The notes under the pieces are model-generated. The model did no database searches. It was given only the letters and a program-made list of their open reading frames with translations, and was not told where the DNA came from. From an uncultured Clostridiaceae bacterium (GTDB lineage Bacteria > Bacillota > Clostridia > Clostridiales > Clostridiaceae): 64,000 nucleotides of DNA. A program made the position numbers and the translations under genes. Positions within the stretch are counted from its first letter, which is position 1, and each line of letters starts with the position of its first letter. Location of the stretch: assembly GCA_946405135.1 (NCBI GenBank), contig CAMJGD010000015.1, forward strand, positions 23,082 through 87,081, written 5' to 3'. Below are positions 18,253 through 27,077 of the stretch, one piece after another.

Positions 18253-19338
18253 GTGAAAGAAATTGGAAGTGATTTTTTTTATCCCATAAGCATTGTTACA
18301 GAGGAAGATATTGATTTTTTCCCTAAGTACTTTTCTTTAAATGGCAATGAATACTTGCTTTTGGATTGCGGAAGAAGTTGTATAGCATACGTTGCAGATA
18401 TGTTAAAACAAGAGAATAGTCATGGGAAAATTCTATTACCTTCATATTTATGCCAATCAATGATCCAGCCCTTTAAAGATTTAGGATTAAAATATAGTTT
18501 TTATAGAATTGATGAAAATCTTAAAATAGATATGGAGTATCTATTGAAGCTAATAGATAAAGATATTGCAGCAGTACTTTTTGTAAATTATTTCGGTTTT
18601 ATGCAGGATTCATATACAAAAGAATGCTTAAAAAAACTTAGGGACAATGGAATTACTATCATTGAAGATATTACTCACTCAATGTTTAGTAAAGGAGAAT
18701 ATATAGGAGATTATGCAGTTGGAAGCATAAGAAAGTGGATTGGTATTCCAGATGGCGGAATAGTAATACAAAACACTAAAAAAAATAATTTAAGGATAAA
18801 TATTGAAAGTCAAAACAATGATTTTACCACAAATAGATTTATAGGACATATTCTTAAAAATCAATATATTAAAGATGAAAAAATTCCTAAAGAACTTTAT
18901 ATGGATTTTTTAAAGAGGGCAGAAGAACAATTAAATGAAAAAACTGCCATTAACAGCATTTCTAATATATCAAAAAGCATGCTTAACAAGTATGACTATG
19001 ATGAGTTAATTTTTAAAAGAAGAAAGAACTATAGTTTTCTTATTAAAGCTTTAGAAACTAACAGTAATATAAAGATATTATTTAGCCACATGGGGGAAGA
19101 CATATGTCCCATAGGATGTGCTTTAGTTGTGGAATCTAGAGATGATTTAAGAAGGTTTTTAGCATCTAAGGGAATATACTGTCCTATTCATTGGGAGTTT
19201 TCAGAAGAAATTGATAAAGTAGAATTTCATGATTCTTATAAGTTATCAACACAAATTATCACAATTCCTTGTGATCAAAGATATGACTTAGGGGATATGA
19301 AATATATTTTAGATGCTATAGATAAATTTTATAGCTAG
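18253..19338 (+). CDS. PLP-dependent aminotransferase-fold protein (DegT-like), polysaccharide-associated
   Basis: A 361-residue protein of PLP fold type I. CGRSCIAYVADML replaces the usual SGT cofactor loop, TIIEDITHSMF carries the Asp that contacts the pyridine ring, and GSIRKWIGIPDGGIV contains the candidate Schiff-base lysine K161. This type (variant DegT relatives with SIRKW...PDGG) is common beside FemAB-like genes; exact substrate unknown. GTG start seven bases after GGGGGAG. It follows the broken FemAB-like gene by 57 bases and may be co-transcribed with it, suggesting a lost or variable two-enzyme sugar modification. Confidence 0.7.
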   Translation: MKEIGSDFFYPISIVTEEDIDFFPKYFSLNGNEYLLLDCGRSCIAYVADMLKQENSHGKILLPSYLCQSMIQPFKDLGLKYSFYRIDENLKIDMEYLLKLIDKDIAAVLFVNYFGFMQDSYTKECLKKLRDNGITIIEDITHSMFSKGEYIGDYAVGSIRKWIGIPDGGIVIQNTKKNNLRINIESQNNDFTTNRFIGHILKNQYIKDEKIPKELYMDFLKRAEEQLNEKTAINSISNISKSMLNKYDYDELIFKRRKNYSFLIKALETNSNIKILFSHMGEDICPIGCALVVESRDDLRRFLASKGIYCPIHWEFSEEIDKVEFHDSYKLSTQIITIPCDQRYDLGDMKYILDAIDKFYS

Positions 19339-19372
19339 GCAGCAGGAGATATTAAATAATATAAACTTAAAT

Positions 19373-19410
19373 AAGCAATTTCCAACTTCATATAAGGAAA
19401 TTGCTTTTTT
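19373..19410 (+). terminator. Rho-independent terminator
   Basis: Arms AAGCAATTTCC (19373-19383) and GGAAATTGCTT (19396-19406), 12-base loop, then a T-run. Closes the unit ending with the PLP-fold gene. Confidence 0.85.
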
Positions 19411-19534
19411 GTATAATCAAATATTTAACAAATTATTAGTTTATATTTTATAAAACCTTAATGAATATGGTTTATAGTTGAAATAGCAGTATTATTTAGA
19501 CTAAGTAAATCATAAAATTTACGGGGGTAGAATT

Positions 19535-20902
19535 ATGGGCTTGAAAGTTTTTGATTATATAGATGATGTAACTTCTCTTCTAGAAGCTTCAAGGAAATCT
19601 TTAGAGGAATCTGCTAAAAATATAGAAATATATCTTAATGATATATTGTGTAAAAATAGTGATAGCTGTCTCAATATAAATTCTAGAGTAAAGTCTTCTA
19701 TGAGTTTAAAAGAAAAGATTTTAAGAAACAATTATTATAGCAAGTATAATACTCCAGAAGAACTTATGGACAATCTTTCTGATCTTATAGGTGTAAGAAT
19801 TGAATGTAGATTTATTCAAGATGAATATGAAATATATAAAATACTAAAAAAACATTTTAATACAAGAGATAAAAATGGACTTTATTATAATCCTATAAAT
19901 GAGAATGTAAGGCTTTCTCTTGGAGGTAAACAACCTCAAAGGCAAAAAAATGGTTTTGAAATCTATAGGATAGATGGTCTTTACAAGGTTAATGGGAAAA
20001 CAGTAAATTTTGAGCTTCAGATAAAATCTCTTGTTAATGTGTTTTGGAGTGAAATAGAGCATAAAGTAATATATAAAAACTATAACTATATGTTAGCAGA
20101 TAGCTTTTTTAAAGAGATGATGACTTCTATAAAAAGAAATCTTGCCATGATTGATAATCAGCTGCTTATAATTTATGAGCAATTAAATAAAATGAATTCT
20201 ATTAACCCGGCTGTAAGAAAAGATCAAGTAGAATCACTGTTATCGAAAATTATTTACGATATATTTTCTACCAGAGTAAAAAATAGTCTTGGATTTAATG
20301 TGGATTTTAGGATATCCTGCGATATAATAATGGAGTATATTTTTGGATCAAATAATGTGGAGAATTTAGAAGAATATAATAATATATTACTTAAAACTTT
20401 AAATCGATTTAATGATATAAGTAAAAATGAAATTGAATTTGATGAAATAATAACTTTTGAAAGGGATATATGCTTTGAGGACAAGTTTTCTCAAATTGTA
20501 GGACAAACTATACTAGACTCTATAAATGAGGATTTTCAATGGAATTTGTTTTTTAAGATAGTTTTTGAAATTGAACCAGGGAATAATGCTGAAGACTTTG
20601 AGAATTTCATAGATTTTTTGAAAAATAGATTTTGCAAAAATGAAAGTTTCTTAGAATTGCATTCAAAGTATAGTGAGGAAGAATGGAGATACATAGTTGA
20701 TATATTTCTAGAAGACATTGCTATATGCTTTAAAGAAATAAATTCCATAGAATTTTTACACAGCTCAAATTTGAAAAAAATAAATAGGATTATAGAAGAT
20801 ACAGTTTCTGCTAGTTGTATAGAAAATACTTTAAATCTTCAGTGTAATAAAGATATTGATGAATTAAGGACAAGTTTTAGGGAAAAGATATTGATGAATT
20901 AA
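19535..20902 (+). CDS. RelA/SpoT-domain alarmone synthetase-like protein, no hydrolase domain
   Basis: A 455-residue protein. Residues about 45-205 are a RelA/SpoT nucleotidyltransferase domain: SRVKSSMSLKEKI, LIGVRIECRF with the acidic pocket, VNFELQIKSLVNVFWSEIEHKVIYK. No HD hydrolase domain precedes it, as in small alarmone synthetases, but those are about 210-270 residues; here a 250-residue acidic helical extension follows with no recognisable TGS or ACT domain. It probably makes (p)ppGpp from ATP and GDP/GTP. ATG follows ACGGGGGT. Transcribed alone between two terminators. Its last codons lie in a 35-bp tandem repeat that has probably changed the C-terminus. Confidence 0.8.
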   Translation: MGLKVFDYIDDVTSLLEASRKSLEESAKNIEIYLNDILCKNSDSCLNINSRVKSSMSLKEKILRNNYYSKYNTPEELMDNLSDLIGVRIECRFIQDEYEIYKILKKHFNTRDKNGLYYNPINENVRLSLGGKQPQRQKNGFEIYRIDGLYKVNGKTVNFELQIKSLVNVFWSEIEHKVIYKNYNYMLADSFFKEMMTSIKRNLAMIDNQLLIIYEQLNKMNSINPAVRKDQVESLLSKIIYDIFSTRVKNSLGFNVDFRISCDIIMEYIFGSNNVENLEEYNNILLKTLNRFNDISKNEIEFDEIITFERDICFEDKFSQIVGQTILDSINEDFQWNLFFKIVFEIEPGNNAEDFENFIDFLKNRFCKNESFLELHSKYSEEEWRYIVDIFLEDIAICFKEINSIEFLHSSNLKKINRIIEDTVSASCIENTLNLQCNKDIDELRTSFREKILMN

Positions 20903-20964
20903 GGACAAGTTTTAGAGAAAAGATATTGATGAATTAAGGACAAGTTTTAGAGAAAAGATATTGA
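20851..20964 (+). repeat. 35-bp tandem repeat, three copies plus a 9-base remnant, at the end of the RelA-like gene
   Basis: Units 20851-20885, 20886-20920 and 20921-20955 are identical except for one G/A change at position 32 of the first unit; 20956-20964 begins a fourth. As 35 is not a multiple of 3, the second copy is read out of frame and gives the stop at 20900-20902. A single-copy version would instead end REKILNIYIKV with a stop at 20982-20984. Confidence 0.95.
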
Positions 20965-20982
20965 ATATTTATATAAAAGTTT

Positions 20983-21023
20983 AGCGCCAAGGATTGATTT
21001 TTTATGAAGAAATCCTTGGCGCT
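20983..21023 (+). terminator. Stem-loop after the RelA-like gene
   Basis: Perfect 13-bp stem, AGCGCCAAGGATT (20983-20995) with AATCCTTGGCGCT (21011-21023), 15-base loop. Only a weak T-run follows, so termination is likely but may be inefficient. Confidence 0.7.
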
Positions 21024-21085
21024 GTAACGTTTTATTAGTATATAATTAAAAATTTAAAAATAGAAAAATATGATACAAAATCATA

Positions 21086-21114
21086 TTGACATCATCACTT
21101 TAACGTGCTAAACT
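21086..21114 (+). promoter_or_regulatory. Sigma-A promoter for the amino-acid ABC transporter operon
   Basis: TTGACA (21086-21091), 17-base spacer, TAAACT (21109-21114). A leader of about 85 bases precedes the first gene; no riboswitch or T-box was recognised in it. Confidence 0.6.
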
Positions 21115-21206
21115 GATAAACATGTAAAGCGACACTTGTAGAAGTTGTATAAGCATTATTTCTGTGTTACAGCATATACAAAAGATTAATGAAGAGAGGT
21201 AACGTT

Positions 21207-22025
21207 ATGAAAAGAGTAAGTATTAATGGAATAATTCTATTTATAATAATAGTTTTTGCAAACTCTATGCTTTGGGGCTGCTCCAAAAAAGAAAATGTAC
21301 AAGGAGATTTTTCAAAACTAAAAGCAAGAGGTTATGCTGTGGTAGGAATTGATGATACTTTTGTTCCTATGGGATTTAAAGATGATAAGGGTGAATTGAC
21401 AGGATTTGATGTGGAGCTGGCAAAAGAGGCATTTAAAAAAATAGGAATAGAGGTTAGATTTCAACCTATAGATTGGTCCATGAAAGAAACAGAACTTAAT
21501 TCAGGAAATATAGATTTAATATGGAATGGATACTCAATAACTAAAGAAAGAAAAGAAAAGGTTGCATTCTCTAAAGCTTATCTAGGAAATAGACAAGTTA
21601 TCATTACTTTAGCTAATTCCAGTATAAAAAGTAAAAAAGATCTTAAAGATAAAAAAGTAGCAGCTCAAAATGGTTCTAGTGCCATGGATGCTATAAGTAA
21701 AGAACCGGAAGTTTTAAAAGCTTTTCAAGGAGGCAAGGTTGTACTTTTTGATACTAATAATGAAGCTTTTATGGATTTAGAAGCAAAAAGAGTAGATGCA
21801 GTAGTAGCTGACGAAATTTTAGCAAGATACTATATTAAACAAAGAGGAGAAGATAAATATAAAGTATTGGAAGAAGATTTTGGAAAAGAAGAGTATGGAA
21901 TAGGAATGAGGAAAGAAGATAAGGAACTAGTAAATAAAATTAATAAAGCTTTAGAAGATATGCTAAAGGATGGAACCTCTGAAAAAATATCTAAAAAGTG
22001 GTTTGGAGAAAATATAGTTAAATAG
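21207..22025 (+). CDS. Amino-acid ABC transporter substrate-binding lipoprotein
   Basis: About 272 residues, family 3 solute-binding protein. A lipoprotein signal ends in LWGC, so the mature protein is anchored through Cys at about residue 25. The body has VGIDDTFVPMGFKDDKGELTGFDVELAKE, WNGYSITKERKEKVAFSKAY and AVVADEILARYYI, the usual amino-acid-binding pattern. The ATG at 21207 lies seven bases after AGAGAGG; the ATG at 21189 precedes that site. Substrate is probably a polar amino acid or cystine; not resolved. Confidence 0.88.
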   Translation: MKRVSINGIILFIIIVFANSMLWGCSKKENVQGDFSKLKARGYAVVGIDDTFVPMGFKDDKGELTGFDVELAKEAFKKIGIEVRFQPIDWSMKETELNSGNIDLIWNGYSITKERKEKVAFSKAYLGNRQVIITLANSSIKSKKDLKDKKVAAQNGSSAMDAISKEPEVLKAFQGGKVVLFDTNNEAFMDLEAKRVDAVVADEILARYYIKQRGEDKYKVLEEDFGKEEYGIGMRKEDKELVNKINKALEDMLKDGTSEKISKKWFGENIVK

Positions 22026-22033
22026 GAGTTTTT

Positions 22034-22678
22034 ATGATGGCTTATGTATTAAATCTCATGCCCTCAATGCTTGAAGCATTGATTACTACTTTAAAAGTAT
22101 TCTTTATTACATTAGTGTTATCTATCCCTTTAGGGGTGTTGGTTTCGTTAGGAAGATTATCTCAATTAAAAATTATAAAGGTTATTTCTCAAGGTTACAT
22201 CCTTTTAATGCGAGGAACACCGCTACTCCTTCAGCTTATATTTATATTTTTTGGACTTCCTCTTGTGGGGGTTACTTTTAATAGATTTACTGCAGCTATA
22301 ATTGCTTTTGTACTAAATTATGCTGCTTACTTTGCGGAAATTTTTAGAGCTGGCATAGAGTCTATAGATAAAGGACAAAATGAAGCTGCTGAAGTATTAG
22401 GTTTAACTCCTTATAAAACCTTTATAAAAATTATTTTGCCACAGGTGATAAAAAGAGTACTGCCACCTATATCTAATGAAGTTATTACGCTGGTTAAAGA
22501 TACCTCTCTAGTATATGTACTGGGCATAGATGAAATATTAAGAGTAGGTAAAATAGCTTCCAATAGAGATGCTTCGTTATCTCCACTTTTAGTGGTAGCA
22601 GTATTTTATTTGTTTTTAACTGCCATACTTACAAAAGTATTTAAAATGCTAGAAAATAAGTATGCCTATTTTAGGTAA
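22034..22678 (+). CDS. Amino-acid ABC transporter permease, HisMQ family
   Basis: A 214-residue inner-membrane permease with about five helices. It has the N-terminal family signature ALITTLKVFFITLVLSIPLG and the EAAEVLGLTPYKTFIKIILPQ coupling helix that contacts the ATPase. It starts five bases after AGGAG, 8 bases beyond the binding protein stop. A single permease gene implies a homodimeric channel. Confidence 0.92.
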   Translation: MMAYVLNLMPSMLEALITTLKVFFITLVLSIPLGVLVSLGRLSQLKIIKVISQGYILLMRGTPLLLQLIFIFFGLPLVGVTFNRFTAAIIAFVLNYAAYFAEIFRAGIESIDKGQNEAAEVLGLTPYKTFIKIILPQVIKRVLPPISNEVITLVKDTSLVYVLGIDEILRVGKIASNRDASLSPLLVVAVFYLFLTAILTKVFKMLENKYAYFR

Positions 22679-22710
22679 TATAGATTACTAATGAAAAAGG
22701 GGTGAATATT

Positions 22711-23457
22711 TTGCTGCTAAAGGTGGAAAATTTAAATAAAAGTTTTAAAGGGAAGAAAGTATTAAAAGATATATCCTTTGAATTAAATCAAGGGGAGATA
22801 CTTACACTGCTTGGACATTCAGGGGCAGGTAAGACCACAATTTTAAGGTGTATAAATTCGCTGGAGCATTGTGATAGAGGAAGTATTGAAATAAATGGCA
22901 GGCTTTTATGTAAAGATGAAGGTAAAAAGAGTAAATATGCTTCTTTAAAAGATATAAGAAAAATAAGAAGAGATATGGGAATGGTATTTCAAAACTTTAA
23001 TCTTTTTCCTCATATGTCTGTGATGGAAAATCTGATAGAAGCTCCTATAAATGTACTGGGTTTAGATAAAAAAGAAGCAGAAAATAGAGCCTATAAGCTT
23101 TTAAACAAAATGGGTTTAGAAGATAAAGCTATGGCTTATCCTTTCGAACTTTCAGGAGGTCAAAAACAAAGAGTTGCCATTGCAAGAGCTTGTGCTTTAA
23201 ACCCTAAAATAATGTGCTTTGATGAGCCAACATCTGCCTTAGACCCTGAGTTAAGGGAAGGTGTGGCTAAAATAATAGAAGAACTTGCTGAAAATAATAT
23301 GGCTGTATTAATAATAACTCACGATATGGACTTTGCTAAAAGAGTAGCTCACAAAGTAATATTTATGGAGCAGGGAGAAATCATTGAGAAGGGAATTAAA
23401 CAAGAAATATTTAATAAACCTAAAAATGAAAAAACCAAAAGGTTTCTTTCAATTTAA
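22711..23457 (+). CDS. Amino-acid ABC transporter ATP-binding protein, GlnQ family
   Basis: About 248 residues. Walker A LGHSGAGKTTIL, Q-loop MVFQNFNLFPHMSV, signature LSGGQKQRVAIARA, Walker B MCFDEPTSALDPE and the H-loop ITHDMDFAKRVA are all present. A TTG at 22711, eight bases after AAGGGG, is a better start than the GTG at 22702, which overlaps that site. Energises uptake with the two preceding genes. Confidence 0.92.
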   Translation: MLLKVENLNKSFKGKKVLKDISFELNQGEILTLLGHSGAGKTTILRCINSLEHCDRGSIEINGRLLCKDEGKKSKYASLKDIRKIRRDMGMVFQNFNLFPHMSVMENLIEAPINVLGLDKKEAENRAYKLLNKMGLEDKAMAYPFELSGGQKQRVAIARACALNPKIMCFDEPTSALDPELREGVAKIIEELAENNMAVLIITHDMDFAKRVAHKVIFMEQGEIIEKGIKQEIFNKPKNEKTKRFLSI

Positions 23458-23483
23458 CTAAGATTAGAACATATTAAACAATA

Positions 23484-23517
23484 AAAAAACTGTATCTTAA
23501 GAGGTACAGTTTTTTTA
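23484..23517 (+). terminator. Rho-independent terminator after the amino-acid transporter
   Basis: Arms 23484-23496 and 23503-23516 (core CTGTATC/GGTACAG with one G-T pair) flanked by A6 and T7 runs. The rest of the gap to 23887 holds AT-rich sequence, then the promoter and operator listed below. Confidence 0.8.
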
Positions 23518-23810
23518 TTTATACTAAAAGATAGGTAAAAAATCAAGAAGTAAAATATTTAGTAAAATTTAATTCTAAAGATTTATTATTAGCAAATAAT
23601 ATAATTAAATAAAAATAAAATGAGAAATATGTTTACTAAACAATATGAAAAAACTTTTGAAATTGTAAAGTGTGTAAAATAGCTAGCTTGAGCAATGCAA
23701 TAAGGCAAAATAACTTAAATAACTATTATGCTTATTTAGGAAAAATGTAGAAATATATAAATTATATTACTCTTTTTTATGAGAAGTTTAAAAAAAATAT
23801 ATATTTGCTA

Positions 23811-23839
23811 TTGATTGTTTACTAAAATTTTGCTAAAAT
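23811..23839 (+). promoter_or_regulatory. Sigma-A promoter of the alpha-galactoside operon
   Basis: TTGATT (23811-23816), 17-base spacer, TAAAAT (23834-23839), about 50 bases before the first gene. Confidence 0.6.
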
Positions 23840-23847
23840 AATAATTG

Positions 23848-23861
23848 ATGAAACGATTACA
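23848..23861 (+). promoter_or_regulatory. LacI-family/CcpA-like operator at the alpha-galactoside promoter
   Basis: ATGAAACGATTACA starts about nine bases after the -10 box, at the expected transcription start. The right half matches the cre pattern (AAnCGnTnWCA), the left half does not. It could be the target of the LacI-type regulator at 34244 or a weak CcpA site. Confidence 0.45.
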
Positions 23862-23887
23862 AATGAAAAATTAAGGGGGTCGTAATA

Positions 23888-25183
23888 ATGAAAAAGAATC
23901 TAAAAAAATTAATTGCAATTGCTTTAGCTACAATGGCAACTTGTTCTGTTTTGGCAGGATGTGGAAGTTCAAAAAATGGTGAGTCCTCAGATAAAAGTGG
24001 TTCATCAAAAGACGTAACTATTACATATGCAATATGGGACAAAAATCAAGAGCCTGGAATGAAAGGAATAGTTGAGGCTTTTGAAAAGAAAAATCCTAAT
24101 ATAAAAGTAAAGATTGAAGTTACACCTTGGGATCAGTATTGGACAAAGTTAGAAGCTGCAGCTACAGGAGCATCACTTCCAGATGTTTTTTGGATGCATC
24201 CAGCTCATTTTGTTAAATATGCAGGAAACAATATGCTTATGGACATAACTGATAGTGCAAAGAAAAGCAAAGAAATGAGTTGGGACAACTTTCCTAAAGG
24301 ACTTGTAGACAGCTATATACTTGATGGTAAAAACTATGGTATACCAAAAGACTATGACACTATAGCTTTATGGTATAACAAGAGCCTATTTGATGAAAAG
24401 AAAATTCCTTATCCTGATGAAACATGGGATTGGAACAAATTGGTTGAAGTAGCTAAAAAGTTAACTGATACTTCAAAGGGAATTTATGGATTTGCAGCTC
24501 AAGAAGAAGGTCATCAGGGATATTACAATTTCATTTATCAAAATGGAGGATGTGTACTTTCTGAAGACAAGAAAAAATCAGGATTTGATTTACCTGAAAC
24601 TAAACAAGCAATTCAGTTTGATGTAGATTTAATTCATAAAGAAAAGATTTCTCCAACTCAGCAGCAGTTTGCAGATACTAAATATGAATCCATGTTTGAA
24701 TCAGGGAAAGTGGCTATGGGATTATTTGGATCTTGGATGGTAAGTGAGTTCAAAGGTAATGAATATGTGTTAAAAAACTGTGATGCAACAGTTATACCAC
24801 AGGGTAAAAAGAGAGCAACTATATATAATGGTTTAGGTAATGTTATAGCAGCTAATACTAAGCATAAAGAAGAGTGCTGGAAATTCCTTGAGTTCATGGG
24901 AACAGAAGAAGCTAATAAAATTCAGGCTGAAAAAGGTGCTGCTATACCAGCATTTAAAGGTGCTGAAAAACCTTGGATAGAATTTAATAAAGAATTCAAC
25001 TTAAAAGTTTATCCAGAGATGTTAGCTTATGGAGTACCTATGCCAACATCAAAAACAAGATCAAAATGGGAACAAATAGAAAACGATATTTTACGTAAAG
25101 TTTGGATAAAAGAAATTTCAGTTGAAGAAGGATGTAATCAGATAGCAAAAGAAATGAATGAACTTTTATCTACTGAAAAATAA
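23888..25183 (+). CDS. Sugar ABC transporter substrate-binding lipoprotein, family 1 (galactoside operon)
   Basis: A 431-residue extracellular solute-binding protein. The signal peptide ends VLAGCG, with lipid-modified Cys at residue 25, followed by a Ser/Gly/Lys linker. The MalE-like fold shows in ITYAIWDKNQEPGMKGIVEAFEKKNPNIKVK, LPDVFWMHPAHF and GLFGSWMVSEF. ATG eight bases after AAGGGGGT. Being followed by two permeases and an alpha-galactosidase, it probably binds raffinose, melibiose or a related alpha-galactoside. Confidence 0.88.
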   Translation: MKKNLKKLIAIALATMATCSVLAGCGSSKNGESSDKSGSSKDVTITYAIWDKNQEPGMKGIVEAFEKKNPNIKVKIEVTPWDQYWTKLEAAATGASLPDVFWMHPAHFVKYAGNNMLMDITDSAKKSKEMSWDNFPKGLVDSYILDGKNYGIPKDYDTIALWYNKSLFDEKKIPYPDETWDWNKLVEVAKKLTDTSKGIYGFAAQEEGHQGYYNFIYQNGGCVLSEDKKKSGFDLPETKQAIQFDVDLIHKEKISPTQQQFADTKYESMFESGKVAMGLFGSWMVSEFKGNEYVLKNCDATVIPQGKKRATIYNGLGNVIAANTKHKEECWKFLEFMGTEEANKIQAEKGAAIPAFKGAEKPWIEFNKEFNLKVYPEMLAYGVPMPTSKTRSKWEQIENDILRKVWIKEISVEEGCNQIAKEMNELLSTEK

Positions 25184-25192
25184 TTTACTTTT

Positions 25193-25225
25193 CTATGGTA
25201 ATTGGTATTATGCCAATTACCATAG
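25193..25225 (+). promoter_or_regulatory. Intercistronic stem-loop after the binding-protein gene
   Basis: Perfect 13-bp stem (25193-25205 with 25213-25225), 7-base loop, no T-run. Such hairpins after binding-protein genes commonly stabilise their mRNA so that the binding protein is made in excess over the permeases. Confidence 0.6.
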
Positions 25226-25263
25226 AATTTAATTAACCTTTCTGTATAAAAGGAGGAAAAAAT

Positions 25264-26196
25264 GTGAGTAAATCTATCAATCCCAAAGAAAATAAAAAAG
25301 TATCTGTTAAAAACAATAAAAAGAATTATTCTGATTATTTCTGGGCTTATATAATGATTGCTCCTACTATAATAGGTCTTATTGTTTTAAATATATGGCC
25401 TATTTTTCATACTTTATTTTTAAGTTTTCAAAGCTCTGGAGATTTCGGTAAAAATAAATGGGTAGGACTTGCTAACTATAAACGTATGGTTAGTGATCCA
25501 GCTGTTTTGCAAGCTACTATAAATACTTTTAAATATACTATAATTACAGTGCCTATAGGAATTTTTCTTTCTTTAATCATAGCTGTTTTACTTAATGGAA
25601 AAATTAAGGGGAAAACAGTATATCGTACAATTTATTTTTTACCTATGGTAGCAGCTCCAGCAGCTATATCAATGGTTTGGAAATGGTTGCTTAATGCAGA
25701 CTATGGTTTAATAAACAATATGCTTTCATCTATAGGAATTCAAGGACCTAAATGGCTTACAGATCCTAAGGTGGCACTTATTTCAATAATCATAGTTGGA
25801 ATATGGAGTACCCTTGGATATAATATGATAATTTTATTAGCAGGACTTCAGGAGATTCCAAAGAGTTATTATGAAGCGGCTAAAATTGATGGTGCAGGTC
25901 CAGTTAACCAGTTTTTTGCTATTACACTTCCACTTGTTTCACCAACTATGTTCTTTGTGGTAGTTACAACTATGATAAGTTCATTACAGGTATTTGATTA
26001 TATATTTATGATGATTGACAAAACAAATGCTGCTATTGAAAAAACCCAATCCTTAGTATACTTATTCTATAAAAACTCCTTCATAATGAATGATAAAGGA
26101 TATGGATCCGCTATAATAATGTTACTATTAGCTATTGTATTAATAATAACAGCAATTCAACTTAAACTACAGAAAAAATGGGTATATTATCAATAA
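25264..26196 (+). CDS. Sugar ABC transporter permease, MalF/UgpA type
   Basis: A 310-residue membrane protein with six helices and the coupling motif EAAKIDGAGPVNQFFAITLPLVSP. It starts with GTG seven bases after AGGAGG; the overlapping ATG at 25262 is followed directly by a stop. Works as a heterodimer with the next gene. The ATPase gene is not in this operon, so a shared MsmK-type ATPase is likely. Confidence 0.9.
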   Translation: MSKSINPKENKKVSVKNNKKNYSDYFWAYIMIAPTIIGLIVLNIWPIFHTLFLSFQSSGDFGKNKWVGLANYKRMVSDPAVLQATINTFKYTIITVPIGIFLSLIIAVLLNGKIKGKTVYRTIYFLPMVAAPAAISMVWKWLLNADYGLINNMLSSIGIQGPKWLTDPKVALISIIIVGIWSTLGYNMIILLAGLQEIPKSYYEAAKIDGAGPVNQFFAITLPLVSPTMFFVVVTTMISSLQVFDYIFMMIDKTNAAIEKTQSLVYLFYKNSFIMNDKGYGSAIIMLLLAIVLIITAIQLKLQKKWVYYQ

Positions 26197-26214
26197 AATA
26201 TGGGGGTGTATTTC

Positions 26215-27042
26215 ATGGAAAAATCGTCAAAAGCCAGCAAAACAATTATCCATGTTGTTTTAATACTAGGTTCAATATTAATGTTATTACCTTTTATTTG
26301 GATGGTATTAAGCTCTTTAAAGACACTTACAGAGTCTACTCAAGTACCTCCTACTATTTTCCCAAGTAAAGCACAATGGATAAATTATAAAAATGTATGG
26401 AATTTGCTTCCTTTTGGGAAGTTTTATATAAATACTATATTAATGATTTTATTTAGAGTTATTTTTTCAGTATTTTTTAGTGCTATGGCAGGTTATGCTT
26501 TTGCCAGATTAGAGTTTCCAGGCAAAAAAATATTTTTTATGATAGTTCTTATCCAGATGATGGTTCCTGGACAGTTATTTATTATTCCTCAATTCCAATT
26601 GGTATTAAAGTTAGGCTGGGTTAATACTGTAAAAGCCTTAGTTGTACCTGGAGTTGTCAGTGCCTTTGGAACATTTCTGCTTAGACAGTTTTTTATGGGA
26701 ATACCAAATGAATTAGAAGAAGCAGCTATATTAGATGGATGCAATAGATGGCAGATATGCTGGAAGATAATGATGCCTTTAACTAGATCAGGATTAGTGG
26801 CTTTAGGAATCTTTACTGCATTATTTGCATGGAAGGACTTAATGTGGCCGCTTATAGTTAATATGTCTATAACTAAAATGCCATTATCTTCTGGATTAGC
26901 TTCTTTACAGGGACAGTTCTCTACAAATTATCCTCAGCTTATGGCAGGTTCTATGATAGCTATTTGGCCAATGCTTATCATATTCATATTATTCCAGAAA
27001 CAATTTATAGAAGGTATAGCCACTACAGGATCAAAGAGCTGA
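26215..27042 (+). CDS. Sugar ABC transporter permease, MalG/UgpE type
   Basis: About 275 residues, six helices, coupling motif EAAILDGCNRWQICWKIMMPLTRSG. An ATG at 26215 lies six bases after GGGGGTG and is preferred over the ATG at 26200, which forms part of that site. Partner of the preceding permease. Confidence 0.9.
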   Translation: MEKSSKASKTIIHVVLILGSILMLLPFIWMVLSSLKTLTESTQVPPTIFPSKAQWINYKNVWNLLPFGKFYINTILMILFRVIFSVFFSAMAGYAFARLEFPGKKIFFMIVLIQMMVPGQLFIIPQFQLVLKLGWVNTVKALVVPGVVSAFGTFLLRQFFMGIPNELEEAAILDGCNRWQICWKIMMPLTRSGLVALGIFTALFAWKDLMWPLIVNMSITKMPLSSGLASLQGQFSTNYPQLMAGSMIAIWPMLIIFILFQKQFIEGIATTGSKS

Positions 27043-27077
27043 TTATATAAATTAAAATTGAAAGAGGGGATAATAGA

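Noticed and set aside
20851..20964. CRISPR-like interpretation of the 35-bp repeats.
   Set aside because: The units are directly adjacent with no spacers and are partly coding, so it is a simple tandem duplication.
21115..21206. Possible riboswitch in the leader of the amino-acid transporter operon.
   Set aside because: No lysine, SAM or T-box core sequences and no stable stems were found; the leader is too short for those classes.
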